In this document: in pieces, positions 1 through 7,712 of the stretch
Position numbering within the stretch: position 1 is the stretch's first letter
Layout of the letters: every line of letters starts with the position of its first letter
Source: an uncultured Oscillibacter sp.
GTDB lineage: Bacteria > Bacillota > Clostridia > Oscillospirales > Oscillospiraceae
Assembly: GCA_910585245.1 (NCBI GenBank)
Contig: CAJUCO010000015.1
Location: 1 to 51,882, forward strand
DNA: 51,882 bases
Direction: 5' to 3'
The notes under the pieces: generated by a model
What the model saw: the letters and a program-made list of their open reading frames with translations, nothing else
Told to the model about the DNA's origin: nothing
The model's database searches: none
Program-made: the position numbers and the translations under genes

Positions 1-78
1 TATCGCTATTTTGTTGATTTAGCGCAGTCGGTCATATTTTTCAAACAAGCCCTAAACGCGATAGTTAGAAATCTGTAA
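1..78 (+). CDS. C-terminal end of a gene truncated by the window (unknown)
   Basis: Frame 1 is open from the first base for 25 codons and stops with TAA at 76-78. A strong hairpin terminator begins four bases later, which is where the end of a real gene would be expected. The residues include a hydrophobic stretch (SVIFF) and give no recognisable domain. It would be the last part of a gene of the integrative element whose integrase follows. The length is too short for any function call, and a chance open frame remains possible. Confidence 0.4.
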   Translation, partial: YRYFVDLAQSVIFFKQALNAIVRNL

Positions 79-81
79 ATT

Positions 82-121
82 AAAAGAGTGGCCTTGCTTT
101 TAACGCAAGGTCACTCTTTTT
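82..121. terminator. Bidirectional intrinsic terminator between convergent genes
   Basis: Arms at 82-97 and 105-120 pair over 16 positions with a single G-T wobble (AAAAGAGTG plus CCTTGC against GCAAGG plus CACTCTTTT), with a 7-nt loop. T-runs lie on both sides, so it can end the partial gene at 1-78 and the small minus-strand gene whose stop codon sits inside the hairpin at 100-102. Confidence 0.75.
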
Positions 122-309
122 GAAACTGTAGGCTCAAACAACCGCCGTTGAGCGTTGTACGTGTAGCCATGTCTACGCAAATCTTCAATGATAAGCTGAC
201 TTGCATAATGTAGTTTGTATGAAAACAAGTCAATGCTCATTCTGGTTCTATTGAAGTATTTTACTTTGTCTTCCGGCAACTTATCAAGCCATACATTCAG
301 AGATACCAT
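100..309 (-). CDS. Small hypothetical protein, 69 aa
   Basis: Not recognised. The predicted protein is basic and contains no transmembrane segment, cysteine motif or clear helix-turn-helix. The gene is believable because of its signals. A GAAAGGAG ribosome site lies about 11 nt upstream of the ATG, a TTGAAA-N17-TATAAT promoter lies at 344-372, and a terminator overlaps the stop. Its place next to a recombinase gene and its tightly framed promoter suggest a small accessory protein of an integrative element (for example a regulator or excisionase-sized protein), but nothing in the residues proves that. Confidence 0.6.
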   Translation of the reverse strand: MVSLNVWLDKLPEDKVKYFNRTRMSIDLFSYKLHYASQLIIEDLRRHGYTYNAQRRLFEPTVSKRVTLR

Positions 310-328
310 ATCACCGTCACGCTCCTTT

Positions 329-379
329 CTATATCTTGTGCTTATTATAGCATATTACGAAAAATATTTCAAGATATAG
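329..379. repeat. Inverted repeat bracketing the promoter (candidate operator)
   Basis: CTATATCTTG at 329-338 is the exact reverse complement of CAAGATATAG at 370-379. One arm lies at the expected transcription start and the other overlaps the -35 box of the promoter at 344-372. Ten matching bases placed exactly around a consensus promoter suggest a two-site repressor operator. Confidence 0.55.
344..372 (-). promoter_or_regulatory. Promoter of the small gene at 100-309
   Basis: Read on the minus strand, TTGAAA (372-367) and TATAAT (349-344) are separated by 17 nt, close to the sigma-A consensus. The leader to the ATG at 309 is short. Confidence 0.75.
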
Positions 380-417
380 TATGGCGCATATCATCCCTTT
401 TTCATACCAGCCATAAC

Positions 418-463
418 CCACGCGGGGGATATAATTGGAAGTGCAGTTAATTCCCCCGCGTGG
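418..463 (+). promoter_or_regulatory. 12-bp hairpin in the integrase leader
   Basis: CCACGCGGGGGA (418-429) pairs perfectly with TCCCCCGCGTGG (452-463) across 22 nt and is followed by CATTTTTAG. The AAGGAGG ribosome site of the integrase follows at once. It resembles an intrinsic terminator just before the gene, so it may insulate the integrase from read-through or attenuate it. A recombinase arm-type binding site is an alternative. Confidence 0.5.
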
Positions 464-489
464 CATTTTTAGAAGGAGGTTTCAGACAC

Positions 490-1779
490 ATGCCACGCAA
501 GAAATCCATGGGCCGCGCCGCCAACGGCAACGGCACCATTCGCAAGAAAACCGTAACGAAAAACGGAACGGAATACACGTCCTGGGAGGGCCGCGTTACG
601 GTCGGTTATGACCCCGGCACCGGGAAACAGATTCAAAAGTCCATCAGCGGCAAGACCCAGAAGGAGGTCCGTCAAAAGCTCTCCAAAATTATCGTGGAGC
701 TGGACGAGGGGACCTATCAGGAACCCTCTAAAATGACCGTGGGCGAATGGCTGGATATTTGGACTGAGGAATACATGGGCGATAAAAAATACTCGACGGT
801 CAAGATCTATAAGGCCCAAATTGAAACGCATATCAAGCCAGGGCTGGGGGCGGTTAAGCTCTCCCAGTTAGTTCCCCACATGGTCCAGAAGTTCTACAAT
901 GACCTTCTGGCGGGCGGACAGTCTGTTCCTAAGCGGGACAAGGCTGGTAAAATCATCAAGAAAAACGGCAAAACGGTCTATGAATCCGCGCCTATGTCGG
1001 CAAAAACGGTCCGCAATGTTCACGGCGTTCTGACGAAAGCGCTTTCCACCGCCGTTAGCATCGGCTATCTACGCATGAACCCCGCTGAACGTGTTACCTT
1101 GCCCCGTGTAGAGAAAATGGAAATTCACCCTCTCACGGATGAGCAGATCAAGGATTTTCTGAGAGTATCTGCTTCTGATGACTGCGGAATGATTTTGACC
1201 GTCATCCTTTTTGCAGGGCTTCGAGAATCGGAAGCCATCGGCCTTACCTGGGACTGTGTGGACTTCGAAAAGGGGATTGTTAAAATCTGCAAACAGCTTC
1301 AAAAACGGCGGTCGGAAGACGGAGGAATGACCTTTGCTCCTCTTAAAAATGATAAAGCCAGGATTTTAGAGCCCGCCCCCTTTGTCATGGATTTGCTTTC
1401 CCGTGAATGGAACAGACAGGCTGAACAGCGTTTGAGGGCTGGCACGGGCTGGAAGGGCTGGCAGAATCAAGAGGAGCGCAAGACGGCTCTAGTATTTACC
1501 ACGGCAGACGGCAGCTATATTTCCCAAACCTCCCTGCGCTACCACTTCAAAAAAATCGTAACCCAAATGGGTGTACCGTCTTGCAGAGTGCATGACCTTC
1601 GTCATACGTTCGCGGTTCTATCTCTCCAAAATGGTGACGATATCAAAACTGTACAGGATAGTCTGGGCCATGCCACCGCCGCCTTTACTCTGGATATCTA
1701 CGGTCATATATCGGAGCGGATGAAGGATGAAAGCTCTGCCAGAATGCAAGCCTACATTGACAGTATTTATCCAGTGTGA
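490..1779 (+). CDS. Tyrosine-type site-specific recombinase (integrase), 429 aa
   Basis: Catalyses integration and excision of a mobile element by a covalent phosphotyrosine intermediate. The full catalytic set is visible: R245 (in GLRESE), H368-x-x-R371 (HDLRHT), H394 (LGHA) and nucleophile Y404 (DIYGH). The basic N-terminal ~60 residues resemble the arm-binding domain, and residues ~75-200 the SAM-like core-binding domain. Length is normal for phage and conjugative-element integrases of Firmicutes. The ATG at 490 is preferred over the in-frame one at 460, because AAGGAGGT lies directly upstream of 490 and overlaps the earlier start region. The gene ends about 100 nt from the 3' end of a tRNA-Gln, the usual place for an attachment site, so the element would extend to the left of the window. 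No attachment repeat can be confirmed with only one end visible. Confidence 0.93.
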   Translation: MPRKKSMGRAANGNGTIRKKTVTKNGTEYTSWEGRVTVGYDPGTGKQIQKSISGKTQKEVRQKLSKIIVELDEGTYQEPSKMTVGEWLDIWTEEYMGDKKYSTVKIYKAQIETHIKPGLGAVKLSQLVPHMVQKFYNDLLAGGQSVPKRDKAGKIIKKNGKTVYESAPMSAKTVRNVHGVLTKALSTAVSIGYLRMNPAERVTLPRVEKMEIHPLTDEQIKDFLRVSASDDCGMILTVILFAGLRESEAIGLTWDCVDFEKGIVKICKQLQKRRSEDGGMTFAPLKNDKARILEPAPFVMDLLSREWNRQAEQRLRAGTGWKGWQNQEERKTALVFTTADGSYISQTSLRYHFKKIVTQMGVPSCRVHDLRHTFAVLSLQNGDDIKTVQDSLGHATAAFTLDIYGHISERMKDESSARMQAYIDSIYPV

Positions 1780-1836
1780 ACGGCCAAAGTTCAAAATAAG
1801 GGAAAAAAATAAGGGAAACCCCGAAAATAGGTATAA

Positions 1837-1871
1837 GAAAAACGCCTGAACCCTTTAGGATTCAAGCGTTT
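1837..1871 (-). terminator. Intrinsic terminator of tRNA-Gln
   Basis: On the minus strand, imperfect arms AAACGC-TTGAATCC and GGGTTCAGGCGTTT pair and are followed by TTTTTC. It starts six bases after the tRNA CCA end. It separates the tRNA transcript from the convergent integrase gene. Confidence 0.6.
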
Positions 1872-1876
1872 CTTTA

Positions 1877-1950
1877 TGGCAGCGGGTGAAGGATTCGAAC
1901 CCTCACATACAGAGTCAGAGTCTGCTGTGCTACCTTTACACAAACCCGCT
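1877..1950 (-). tRNA. tRNA-Gln, anticodon CUG
   Basis: Cloverleaf of 74 nt on the minus strand. Acceptor arms AGCGGGT and ACCCGCT pair perfectly, with discriminator G and an encoded CCA (1879-1877). The anticodon stem GCAGA/TCTGT encloses the 7-base loop CTCTGAC, so the anticodon is CTG and reads codon CAG (Gln). The T-arm carries GGTTCGAATCC. It has its own promoter at 1973-2000 and a terminator. The adjoining integrase makes its 3' end the likely attachment site. Confidence 0.95.
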
Positions 1951-1972
1951 ATATCTCGTTGGAACAGCTACC

Positions 1973-2000
1973 ATTATACTAAAAATCGCCGTCTTGTCAA
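1973..2000 (-). promoter_or_regulatory. Promoter of tRNA-Gln
   Basis: TTGACA (2000-1995) and TATAAT (1978-1973), both perfect consensus, with a 16-nt spacer on the minus strand. The -10 box lies 22 nt upstream of the tRNA 5' end. Confidence 0.85.
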
Positions 2001-2078
2001 GGGGTTTTCAAGTTTTTTTCAAAATTTCTTTTTTGAGGAAAAATTGCGGCCTTCCTCTTCCTCCCGGCAGATGGGTTG

Positions 2079-2087
2079 TGCTATAAT
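2079..2087 (+). promoter_or_regulatory. Possible extended -10 promoter element
   Basis: TGCTATAAT is an extended -10 motif with no good -35. It would leave a ~215-nt leader before the FAD protein gene at 2308. I see no other gene or clear structure in 1951-2307. Confidence 0.3.
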
Positions 2088-2307
2088 AAAAGTCTCATCT
2101 TAGCTTTGCGCGTCTGGGAAATCCGGGGAGATCCTTCAAATCACACACGGTAACTGCCACGGTTTTCCCGCGTCAGCAGGCCAAGGGACAGCCCCGTCAT
2201 GATAGACGAACGGAACCGCCGAAAGCACTTGTTTTGCCGCACGCGCAAGGAACCCGAAACCAAACCGGGAAGCATGAAACGCCATTCCCACGAAAGGAGC
2301 CCCGCCC

Positions 2308-3918
2308 ATGATCAAACTTGAGGGCCTTCGCCTCCCCCCAGGCGGCGGCAAGGAGGAACTCCTTACTCAGGCCGCGAAACTGCTACGTCTCCCGCCCTCG
2401 GACATCCGGGAGCTCCGGGTCCTTCGCCGCAGTGTGGACGCAAGAGACGGCGTGGCCCTGATCTACACCCTGGCGGTCCTGGTGGAACACGAGTCCGCCG
2501 TCCTCCGCCGCTGCCGCAGCCGAAAGGCCAGCCGCTGGGAACCGGAGCCGGTTTACCGCCTGCCAGCCCCTCTGCCGCCTCCGGCTCTGCCGCCGGTGGT
2601 GGTGGGAGCCGGTCCCGCAGGCCTGTTCGCCGCTTTGACGCTGGCGGAGGCGGGTCAGCGGCCCATCCTGCTGGAGCGGGGCCGCCCGGTGGAAACCCGT
2701 CAGGCGGATGTGGAGCGCCTCTGGTCCGCCGGAATCCTGACTCCGGAGTCCAACGTGCAGTTCGGCGAGGGCGGAGCCGGAGCCTTTTCCGACGGGAAGC
2801 TGAACACGGGAACGAAAGACCCCCGCCACCGCTTCATCCTGGAGCGGCTGGTCTCCTGGGGCGCTCCTCCGGACATCCTCTTCGACGCCAAGCCCCACGT
2901 GGGAACGGACTATCTCCACACCGTCCTCCAAAACCTCCGCCGGACCCTCGCCTCCCTGGGCGCGGACATCCGCTTTGCCACCAGGTTAGAGGACCTTCAA
3001 ACCGGGGACGGCGCCCTGACAGGGGTGGAGATCCTTGGCCCCAAGGGCCGGGAGACGCTTCCCTGCCGGAATCTGATTCTCTGCCCCGGCCACTCCGCCA
3101 GAGACACCTTCGAGATGCTCCGCCTCCGGGGCGTCCCCATGGAGGCCAAGCCCTTTGCCGTGGGCCTTCGGATTGAACACCGGCAATCGGACTGTGACGC
3201 GGCCCAGTACCGCCAATACGCCGGCCATCCCGGTCTGCCCGCCTCCACCTACAAGCTCTCCTGCCATCTGCCCAGCGGGCGGGGGGTGTTCTCCTTTTGC
3301 GTCTGCCCCGGCGGAGAGGTGGTGGCCGCCACCTCCGAGGCGTCCCAGGTGGTTACCAACGGCATGAGCGCCTTTGCCCGGGACAAAGAGAACATCAACG
3401 GCGCCCTTCTGGTGGGCGTCACACCGGAGGACTTCGGTCAACCGGACTTCCCTCTGGCGGGGGTGGAGTTTCAAAGGCGGCTGGAAGCGGCGGCCTACGC
3501 CCTGGGAGGCGGCGGCTACCGGGCTCCCGCCCAGCGGGTGGAGGATTTCCTGGCCCACCGGCCCTCCACAGGGCCGGGAAGGGTTCAGCCCAGTTACCGT
3601 CCCGGCGTCGTCTGGACGGACCTGCACCGGTGTCTTCCCCCCTTTGTCTCCCAGGCGCTGGAGGAGGCCCTTCCCATTCTGGGCCGGAAACTCCGGGGAT
3701 ACGACGCCCCCGACGCCGTCCTCACCGCTGTGGAAAGCCGCAGCTCCTCCCCCGTCCGCCTTCCCCGGGGGCCCGACGGTCAATCCGCCCTCCGGGGTCT
3801 CTACCCCTGTGGCGAGGGGGCAGGCTATGCCGGGGGCATTCTCTCCGCCGCCGCCGACGGGATGCGCAGCGCCGAGGCCTTATTGGCCAATCTACGACAA
3901 GGAGATCATCCGACATGA
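2308..3918 (+). CDS. NAD(P)/FAD-dependent oxidoreductase (COG2509-like), 536 aa
   Basis: A flavoprotein of the uncharacterised FAD-dependent dehydrogenase family. An N-terminal ~85-residue basic alpha/beta region leads into the dinucleotide-binding motif G100-A-G-P-A-G105, followed by an acidic-ended strand (LLERG). The C-terminus carries the second FAD contact in YPCGEGAGYAGGILSAAADG. The GGAGAGAFSDGKL segment after residue ~150 is typical of this family. The substrate is unknown. An AAAGGAG ribosome site precedes the ATG. The stop overlaps the next start as ATGA, so it is co-transcribed and probably translationally coupled with the hydroxyacid dehydrogenase. Confidence 0.85.
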   Translation: MIKLEGLRLPPGGGKEELLTQAAKLLRLPPSDIRELRVLRRSVDARDGVALIYTLAVLVEHESAVLRRCRSRKASRWEPEPVYRLPAPLPPPALPPVVVGAGPAGLFAALTLAEAGQRPILLERGRPVETRQADVERLWSAGILTPESNVQFGEGGAGAFSDGKLNTGTKDPRHRFILERLVSWGAPPDILFDAKPHVGTDYLHTVLQNLRRTLASLGADIRFATRLEDLQTGDGALTGVEILGPKGRETLPCRNLILCPGHSARDTFEMLRLRGVPMEAKPFAVGLRIEHRQSDCDAAQYRQYAGHPGLPASTYKLSCHLPSGRGVFSFCVCPGGEVVAATSEASQVVTNGMSAFARDKENINGALLVGVTPEDFGQPDFPLAGVEFQRRLEAAAYALGGGGYRAPAQRVEDFLAHRPSTGPGRVQPSYRPGVVWTDLHRCLPPFVSQALEEALPILGRKLRGYDAPDAVLTAVESRSSSPVRLPRGPDGQSALRGLYPCGEGAGYAGGILSAAADGMRSAEALLANLRQGDHPT

Positions 3919-4886
3919 AAAACATCTGCATCTATCAGGACTTTCTCACCCAGGCCCACAAGGCCCAGATCCGAGAGACGGCGGAACCCCTGGGCTTCAC
4001 CCCCCACTTCTTCACCCCGGACCAGTTCCAGGAGGCCCAGGCCTGCCTTCAAAACTGTGAAATCCTCTATGCCCACGACACAAATCTGCTCCGGTCGGCC
4101 CCGGCCTCCCTCCAGTGGTACTGCTGCTCTTACGCCGGAGTGGACCCTTACTGCAAGGACCCTGCCCTGTTCGCAAACCCCCACTGCCTTTTGACCAATT
4201 CCAACTGCTATGGCGTCACCATCGCGGAGCACGTGATCATGGTGCTGCTGATGCTCCTCCGCCGGATGCCGGAGTATGAGGCCCTTGTCCAAAACCGGGG
4301 CTGGGGCGACCAACTGCCCATCCGGTCCATTCGGGACAACCAGTTCACCGTTCTTGGCGCGGGAGACATCGGCGTTCACGTGGCCAGCCGCCTCCGGGGC
4401 ATGGGAGCCGCCCGGATCACCGCCCTGAGCCGCAGCGGCGTTTCCCGGGAAACGGTCTTTGACGAAGTATTGCAAATCTCCCGGCTGGACGAGGTCTTAC
4501 CCCGGACGGAAAACCTCGTCATGGCCCTTCCGGGCACGGCGGAGACCTACCACATCCTGAACCGGGCGCGAATCGCCCTGCTGCCCCAGGGGGCCTATGT
4601 GGTCAACGTGGGCCGGGGAACCGCCATTGAACAAGAACCCCTGGCGGAAGCCCTGAACACCGGGGCCCTTGGGGGCGCGGCCCTGGACGTGACGGACCCG
4701 GAGCCCCTGCCTCAGGATCACCCCCTTTGGACCGCAAAGAATCTGATTCTCACCCCCCACATCTCGGGAAACATGACTCTGGGATACACCTGTGACGCCA
4801 ACGTGGAGATGTTCTGCCGGGATCTCCAAAACTACGCTGCCGGACGGCCTCTGAACGGTCTGGTGGACCGGGCCCGGGGCTATTGA
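3915..4886 (+). CDS. D-2-hydroxyacid dehydrogenase, NAD-dependent, 323 aa
   Basis: Interconverts a 2-oxo acid and a D-2-hydroxy acid with NAD(P)H in the cytoplasm. The Rossmann motif is G148-A-G-D-I-G153. The catalytic triad of the family is complete: R234 in NVGRG, E263 in DPEPLP and H282 in LTPHISG. The length matches the family. The start is fixed by the ATGA overlap with the preceding FAD protein gene. The substrate (glyoxylate, hydroxypyruvate, branched 2-oxo acids and others) cannot be chosen from sequence. The partner oxidoreductase does not narrow it. Confidence 0.9.
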   Translation: MKNICIYQDFLTQAHKAQIRETAEPLGFTPHFFTPDQFQEAQACLQNCEILYAHDTNLLRSAPASLQWYCCSYAGVDPYCKDPALFANPHCLLTNSNCYGVTIAEHVIMVLLMLLRRMPEYEALVQNRGWGDQLPIRSIRDNQFTVLGAGDIGVHVASRLRGMGAARITALSRSGVSRETVFDEVLQISRLDEVLPRTENLVMALPGTAETYHILNRARIALLPQGAYVVNVGRGTAIEQEPLAEALNTGALGGAALDVTDPEPLPQDHPLWTAKNLILTPHISGNMTLGYTCDANVEMFCRDLQNYAAGRPLNGLVDRARGY

Positions 4887-4955
4887 GACCGGAAACCGCA
4901 AAGAGGCCCGCTTCCACCCCCGGGTCACCCGGCGAAAAAACGAAGAGACGCGAAA

Positions 4956-4982
4956 AGCCGGACGGGTATAGCCCGTCCGGCT
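4956..4982. repeat. 27-nt palindrome, copy 1
   Basis: AGCCGGACGGG (4956-4966), loop TATAG, CCCGTCCGGCT (4972-4982): an 11-bp perfect hairpin. The identical 27 nt recur at 5145-5171. The flank CAGCTTGTCAAAAAG, to the right of this copy, has a similar inverted counterpart to the left of copy 2. The two are therefore oppositely oriented members of one small repeat family (REP-like), downstream of the hydroxyacid dehydrogenase gene. This copy could also end its transcription. Confidence 0.75.
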
Positions 4983-5031
4983 CAGCTTGTCAAAAAGTGC
5001 CGTCTAAAACGGAGCGGAAAGGAAAAGAGCT

Positions 5032-5066
5032 ACGAGAGAAACCCATCAGGGGTTTCTCTCGTTTTC
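5032..5066. terminator. Intrinsic terminator, 13-bp perfect stem
   Basis: ACGAGAGAAACCC (5032-5044) pairs with GGGTTTCTCTCGT (5050-5062) around a 5-nt loop, followed by TTTTC. It lies between the convergent dehydrogenase and MATE genes and most likely serves plus-strand transcription. Confidence 0.75.
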
Positions 5067-5072
5067 AATCCG

Positions 5073-5108
5073 AAGGTTTTCAGCCCTTTTCAAAGGTCTG
5101 AAAACCTT
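5073..5108. terminator. Second hairpin, possible terminator of the MATE gene
   Basis: AAGGTTTTCAG (5073-5083) and CTGAAAACCTT (5098-5108) are perfect inverted 11-mers with a 14-nt loop. T content after the stem is weak in both directions, so its role is uncertain. Confidence 0.4.
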
Positions 5109-5144
5109 GCTCAGGCTGGCGAAAATCCTTTTTCGACAGCCTGA

Positions 5145-5171
5145 AGCCGGACGGGTATAGCCCGTCCGGCT
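5145..5171. repeat. 27-nt palindrome, copy 2
   Basis: Identical to 4956-4982 (AGCCGGACGGG, loop TATAG, CCCGTCCGGCT). On the minus strand it is followed by TTCAGGCTGTCGAAAAAGG, an imperfect match to the flank of copy 1. The two copies and flanks therefore form an inverted pair ~190 nt apart. It lies 57 nt beyond the MATE stop and may contribute to termination. Confidence 0.75.
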
Positions 5172-5227
5172 CTTTGCGAATAAACAGGTAAATAGGGGCC
5201 CAAAGACGCGGTTCCTCCGCCGGAACG

Positions 5228-6571
5228 CTACAGCGACATGGTCTCCCACTTGTTGCCATGAAACCGCGGCAGAAAAAAGGCGATGCGCAACAGCCAGTCC
5301 GCAAACATGGCCATCCAGATTCCCAGGACCCCAAATCCCAGAACCCGCCCCAGCAAAATGCCACAGCCCACCCGCATGGTCCACATGGACACCGAGGACA
5401 CCACCATGGTAAACCGGGTGTCTCCCGCCGCCCGGAGCGCCTGGGGAAGGGTGAAGGACAAGGGCCAAAACAGCATTCCCATGAAGCCGTGCATCCAGAT
5501 GATCTGCCGGGCGCAATGCTCCGCCTCCGGCGAGACGTTGTACAACCGCAGCGCCAGGGGCAAGGCGAGGTACACCAGCAAGATGCAAAGATCCATGCAG
5601 ATATAGGCCGTTTTCAAGAGTTTCTTGGTGTAAAACCGGGCCTTGCCATAGTCCCCGGCCCCTACGCACTGGGACACCACCGTCACAATCCCCAAGCCCA
5701 AAGCGTTTCCCGCCACGCACTGGAAGGTGGCAAAGGTGTTCCCAATGGCGTTGGCCGCCACAGCGGCGGTGCCCAGGACCGAGACGGTGGAAAGCAGAAG
5801 AATTTTCCCCAACTGGAACATACTGCTCTCCAGCCCGTTGGTCACGCCAAAGCGCAGGATGTTTTTCACAATGTAGCGGTCATGGCGCAGGCTCAGCCGC
5901 TCCACCTGAAGGGCCAGACCCGGCCGCCGGAGCAGCACCAGCATGGCCGCCGCCGCGTAAATCCGGGAGACCAGCGTGGGAATGGCCACGCCCTCCACGC
6001 CCATGTGGAACCCGAAGATCAAAAGGGCGTTTCCCGCCGCGTTGATGACATTCATCACCAGGGAAACCCACATGGAGAGTTTGGAGTTTCCCATGACACG
6101 AAAGAGGGCCGCCCCGGCGCTGTACACCGCCAGGAAGGGGACGGAGGACTCCACAATGAGATAATACGTGTTGGCGTAAGCCGCCACGTCCGGCTCCACC
6201 TGTCCGAAGACCACGTTCAGCACAAAGCCCTTCCCCAGATAGAAGAAGACCATAATCAGCAAAGACGCCTCGATCATAAACAGCAGCAGCTGCTCTCCGG
6301 CGTGGCCCGCCTTGTCCCGCTCCTGGCGGCCCAGGTACTGTCCGGCAATGGCCGCGCCGCCGGTGGCCAGGGCGGCGAAGGTATTGACCAGCAAAACGTT
6401 CACCGTGTCCACCAAAGACACGGCGGAGATGGCCGCCTCCCCCACCTGGGAAACCATGACGGAATCCAGCAGGCCCACGGTGATGGCCAGCAGTTGCTCG
6501 ATCACCAGGGGGATGATCAGCCGCCGGAGATTCTTGTTTGTATATTCCAGTTGCATTGGTTTGGATTCCAT
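5228..6571 (-). CDS. MATE-family efflux transporter, 447 aa
   Basis: An inner-membrane antiporter that exports drugs or metabolites using a Na+ or H+ gradient. About twelve hydrophobic segments run through the protein. The first half contains LRRLIIPLVIEQLL and the GLLDSVMVSQVGEAAISAVS signature of MatE domains, and the second half repeats the pattern after residue ~230 (MFQLGKILLLSTV). Length is typical (440-460). AAGGAG lies 8 nt before the ATG at 6571. It follows the AraC-type regulator gene by 28 nt on the same strand, so the regulator probably controls the exporter from one transcript. The ligand is unknown. Confidence 0.92.
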   Translation of the reverse strand: MESKPMQLEYTNKNLRRLIIPLVIEQLLAITVGLLDSVMVSQVGEAAISAVSLVDTVNVLLVNTFAALATGGAAIAGQYLGRQERDKAGHAGEQLLLFMIEASLLIMVFFYLGKGFVLNVVFGQVEPDVAAYANTYYLIVESSVPFLAVYSAGAALFRVMGNSKLSMWVSLVMNVINAAGNALLIFGFHMGVEGVAIPTLVSRIYAAAAMLVLLRRPGLALQVERLSLRHDRYIVKNILRFGVTNGLESSMFQLGKILLLSTVSVLGTAAVAANAIGNTFATFQCVAGNALGLGIVTVVSQCVGAGDYGKARFYTKKLLKTAYICMDLCILLVYLALPLALRLYNVSPEAEHCARQIIWMHGFMGMLFWPLSFTLPQALRAAGDTRFTMVVSSVSMWTMRVGCGILLGRVLGFGVLGIWMAMFADWLLRIAFFLPRFHGNKWETMSL

Positions 6572-6599
6572 AAGAGCTCCTTATTTAAACTATCGAAAA

Positions 6600-7448
6600 C
6601 TATCGAAATTCCCGGGGATTCATATGAAAGGTGTTCCGGAAGGCACGGAGGAAGGTGGAGTATTCGGAAAAGCCAACCTGCTCCGCCGCCTTCATCACCG
6701 GCGTTCCCTCCCGTATCAGCTCCCCCGCCCGGAGGAGGCGCTTTTGACTGATATACTGGTGAATGGTGTAGCCCGTGACCGCCTTGAAGCGGTGCATGAG
6801 GTAGTACCGGCTGAGATAGAACCGCCCCGCCAGGGCGCTGACCGTCAGATCCGCCCCCAGGTTTCCTCCGATGTAGCGCAAGATCTCCTCAATCTTGGGG
6901 TCCACCCGATAGCTGTCCGTCTCCTCCTGAGCGGTGCGGTCCCGGAGAATGTCCCGGTTTACGTCGATTAAAAGCTGCTGGCAAAGGGTATCCGCCAAAC
7001 GGGACGCGCCAAACTCCGCGGAGTGCAGCGCCTCCTCCAGCCGCTGGATGGCCCCCATGTATTGAAGCCGCCTCTCCGCTCCGGTGCGCAACAGATGAAA
7101 GCCCCGGCGGCGGGCGGCGTCGAAGCAGGCGTCCATGGGCTCGCCGGGGTCGCTCCGGGCGGCCAGCCAGTCCCGCCCCAGCCAGACCACCACCCGCTCA
7201 TAGGGCTCCGAGGGGTCGATAACGGGGCGGTGAATCAAATTGTGCTGAACCAGCAAAATGTCCCAGGGCTGAAGGAAGTAGGTGACGCCCTCCACCAGAT
7301 AGGCCACCTTTCCCCCCAGAAGGAGAATCAGCTTGTCAAACTCGTGGTAATGGTAATCCACCCTCTGTGCCCGGCTGTCCTTCAAATGGAAGAGGCGAAA
7401 ATCCTCGTTCAGGTATCCCCGCTTATCCGCGTTTTCCCCCACCACCAT
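6600..7448 (-). CDS. AraC-family transcriptional regulator, 282 aa
   Basis: The N-terminal ~150 residues contain a cupin-like ligand-sensing beta domain (DYHYHEFDKLILLLGGKVAY). The C-terminal ~95 residues form the double helix-turn-helix typical of AraC/XylS, with ADLTVSALAGRFYLSRYYL as the first and VMKAAEQVGFSEYSTFLRAF as the second recognition region. It ends with the usual NPREFR. A GGAGG-rich site precedes the ATG at 7448, and a TTGCGA-N17-TAGGAT promoter lies at 7482-7510. It is upstream of and co-directional with the MATE gene, its likely target. Confidence 0.92.
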   Translation of the reverse strand: MVVGENADKRGYLNEDFRLFHLKDSRAQRVDYHYHEFDKLILLLGGKVAYLVEGVTYFLQPWDILLVQHNLIHRPVIDPSEPYERVVVWLGRDWLAARSDPGEPMDACFDAARRRGFHLLRTGAERRLQYMGAIQRLEEALHSAEFGASRLADTLCQQLLIDVNRDILRDRTAQEETDSYRVDPKIEEILRYIGGNLGADLTVSALAGRFYLSRYYLMHRFKAVTGYTIHQYISQKRLLRAGELIREGTPVMKAAEQVGFSEYSTFLRAFRNTFHMNPREFR

Positions 7449-7481
7449 GGCCTCTCCCCCTCCTCCCGGTTTGCGCCCTCT

Positions 7482-7510
7482 ATCCTAGCGCACTTTTTGC
7501 CCGCTCGCAA
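7482..7510 (-). promoter_or_regulatory. Promoter of the AraC-MATE operon
   Basis: On the minus strand TTGCGA (7510-7505) and TAGGAT (7487-7482) are separated by 17 nt, ~35 nt upstream of the regulator start. Confidence 0.5.
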
Positions 7511-7610
7511 CCCGAATATCCAACAAACCTTGGAAAAGTTTTATGGGATCTTTGGCAGAAGCGGCAAAAACCCAAGTCCCGGCGCCGGAAAATTTGGGCA
7601 CACGGGTTTC

Positions 7611-7639
7611 TTGAAATTTGCTATAGTAATGTGTAAGAT
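7611..7639 (+). promoter_or_regulatory. Promoter of dihydrofolate reductase gene
   Basis: TTGAAA (7611-7616), 17 nt, TAAGAT (7634-7639) with an upstream TG (extended -10). It lies ~74 nt before the ATG at 7713, divergent from the AraC promoter. Confidence 0.55.
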
Positions 7640-7712
7640 ATTCTGGCATATAAATAGGGACAAGACCCTCCCCCTTGAAGACCGGATTCCCGACACTGTA
7701 TGAGGTGAATGT

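Noticed and set aside
4883..5101. 72-aa plus-strand ORF across the palindromic repeats
   Set aside because: Composed of repeat and terminator DNA. Charged low-complexity translation without start signals.
5258..6751. 497-aa open frame on the plus strand opposite the MATE gene
   Set aside because: It is antisense to a clear transporter, rich in Gln/His/Pro/Gly in the way GC-rich shadow frames are, and has no ribosome site.
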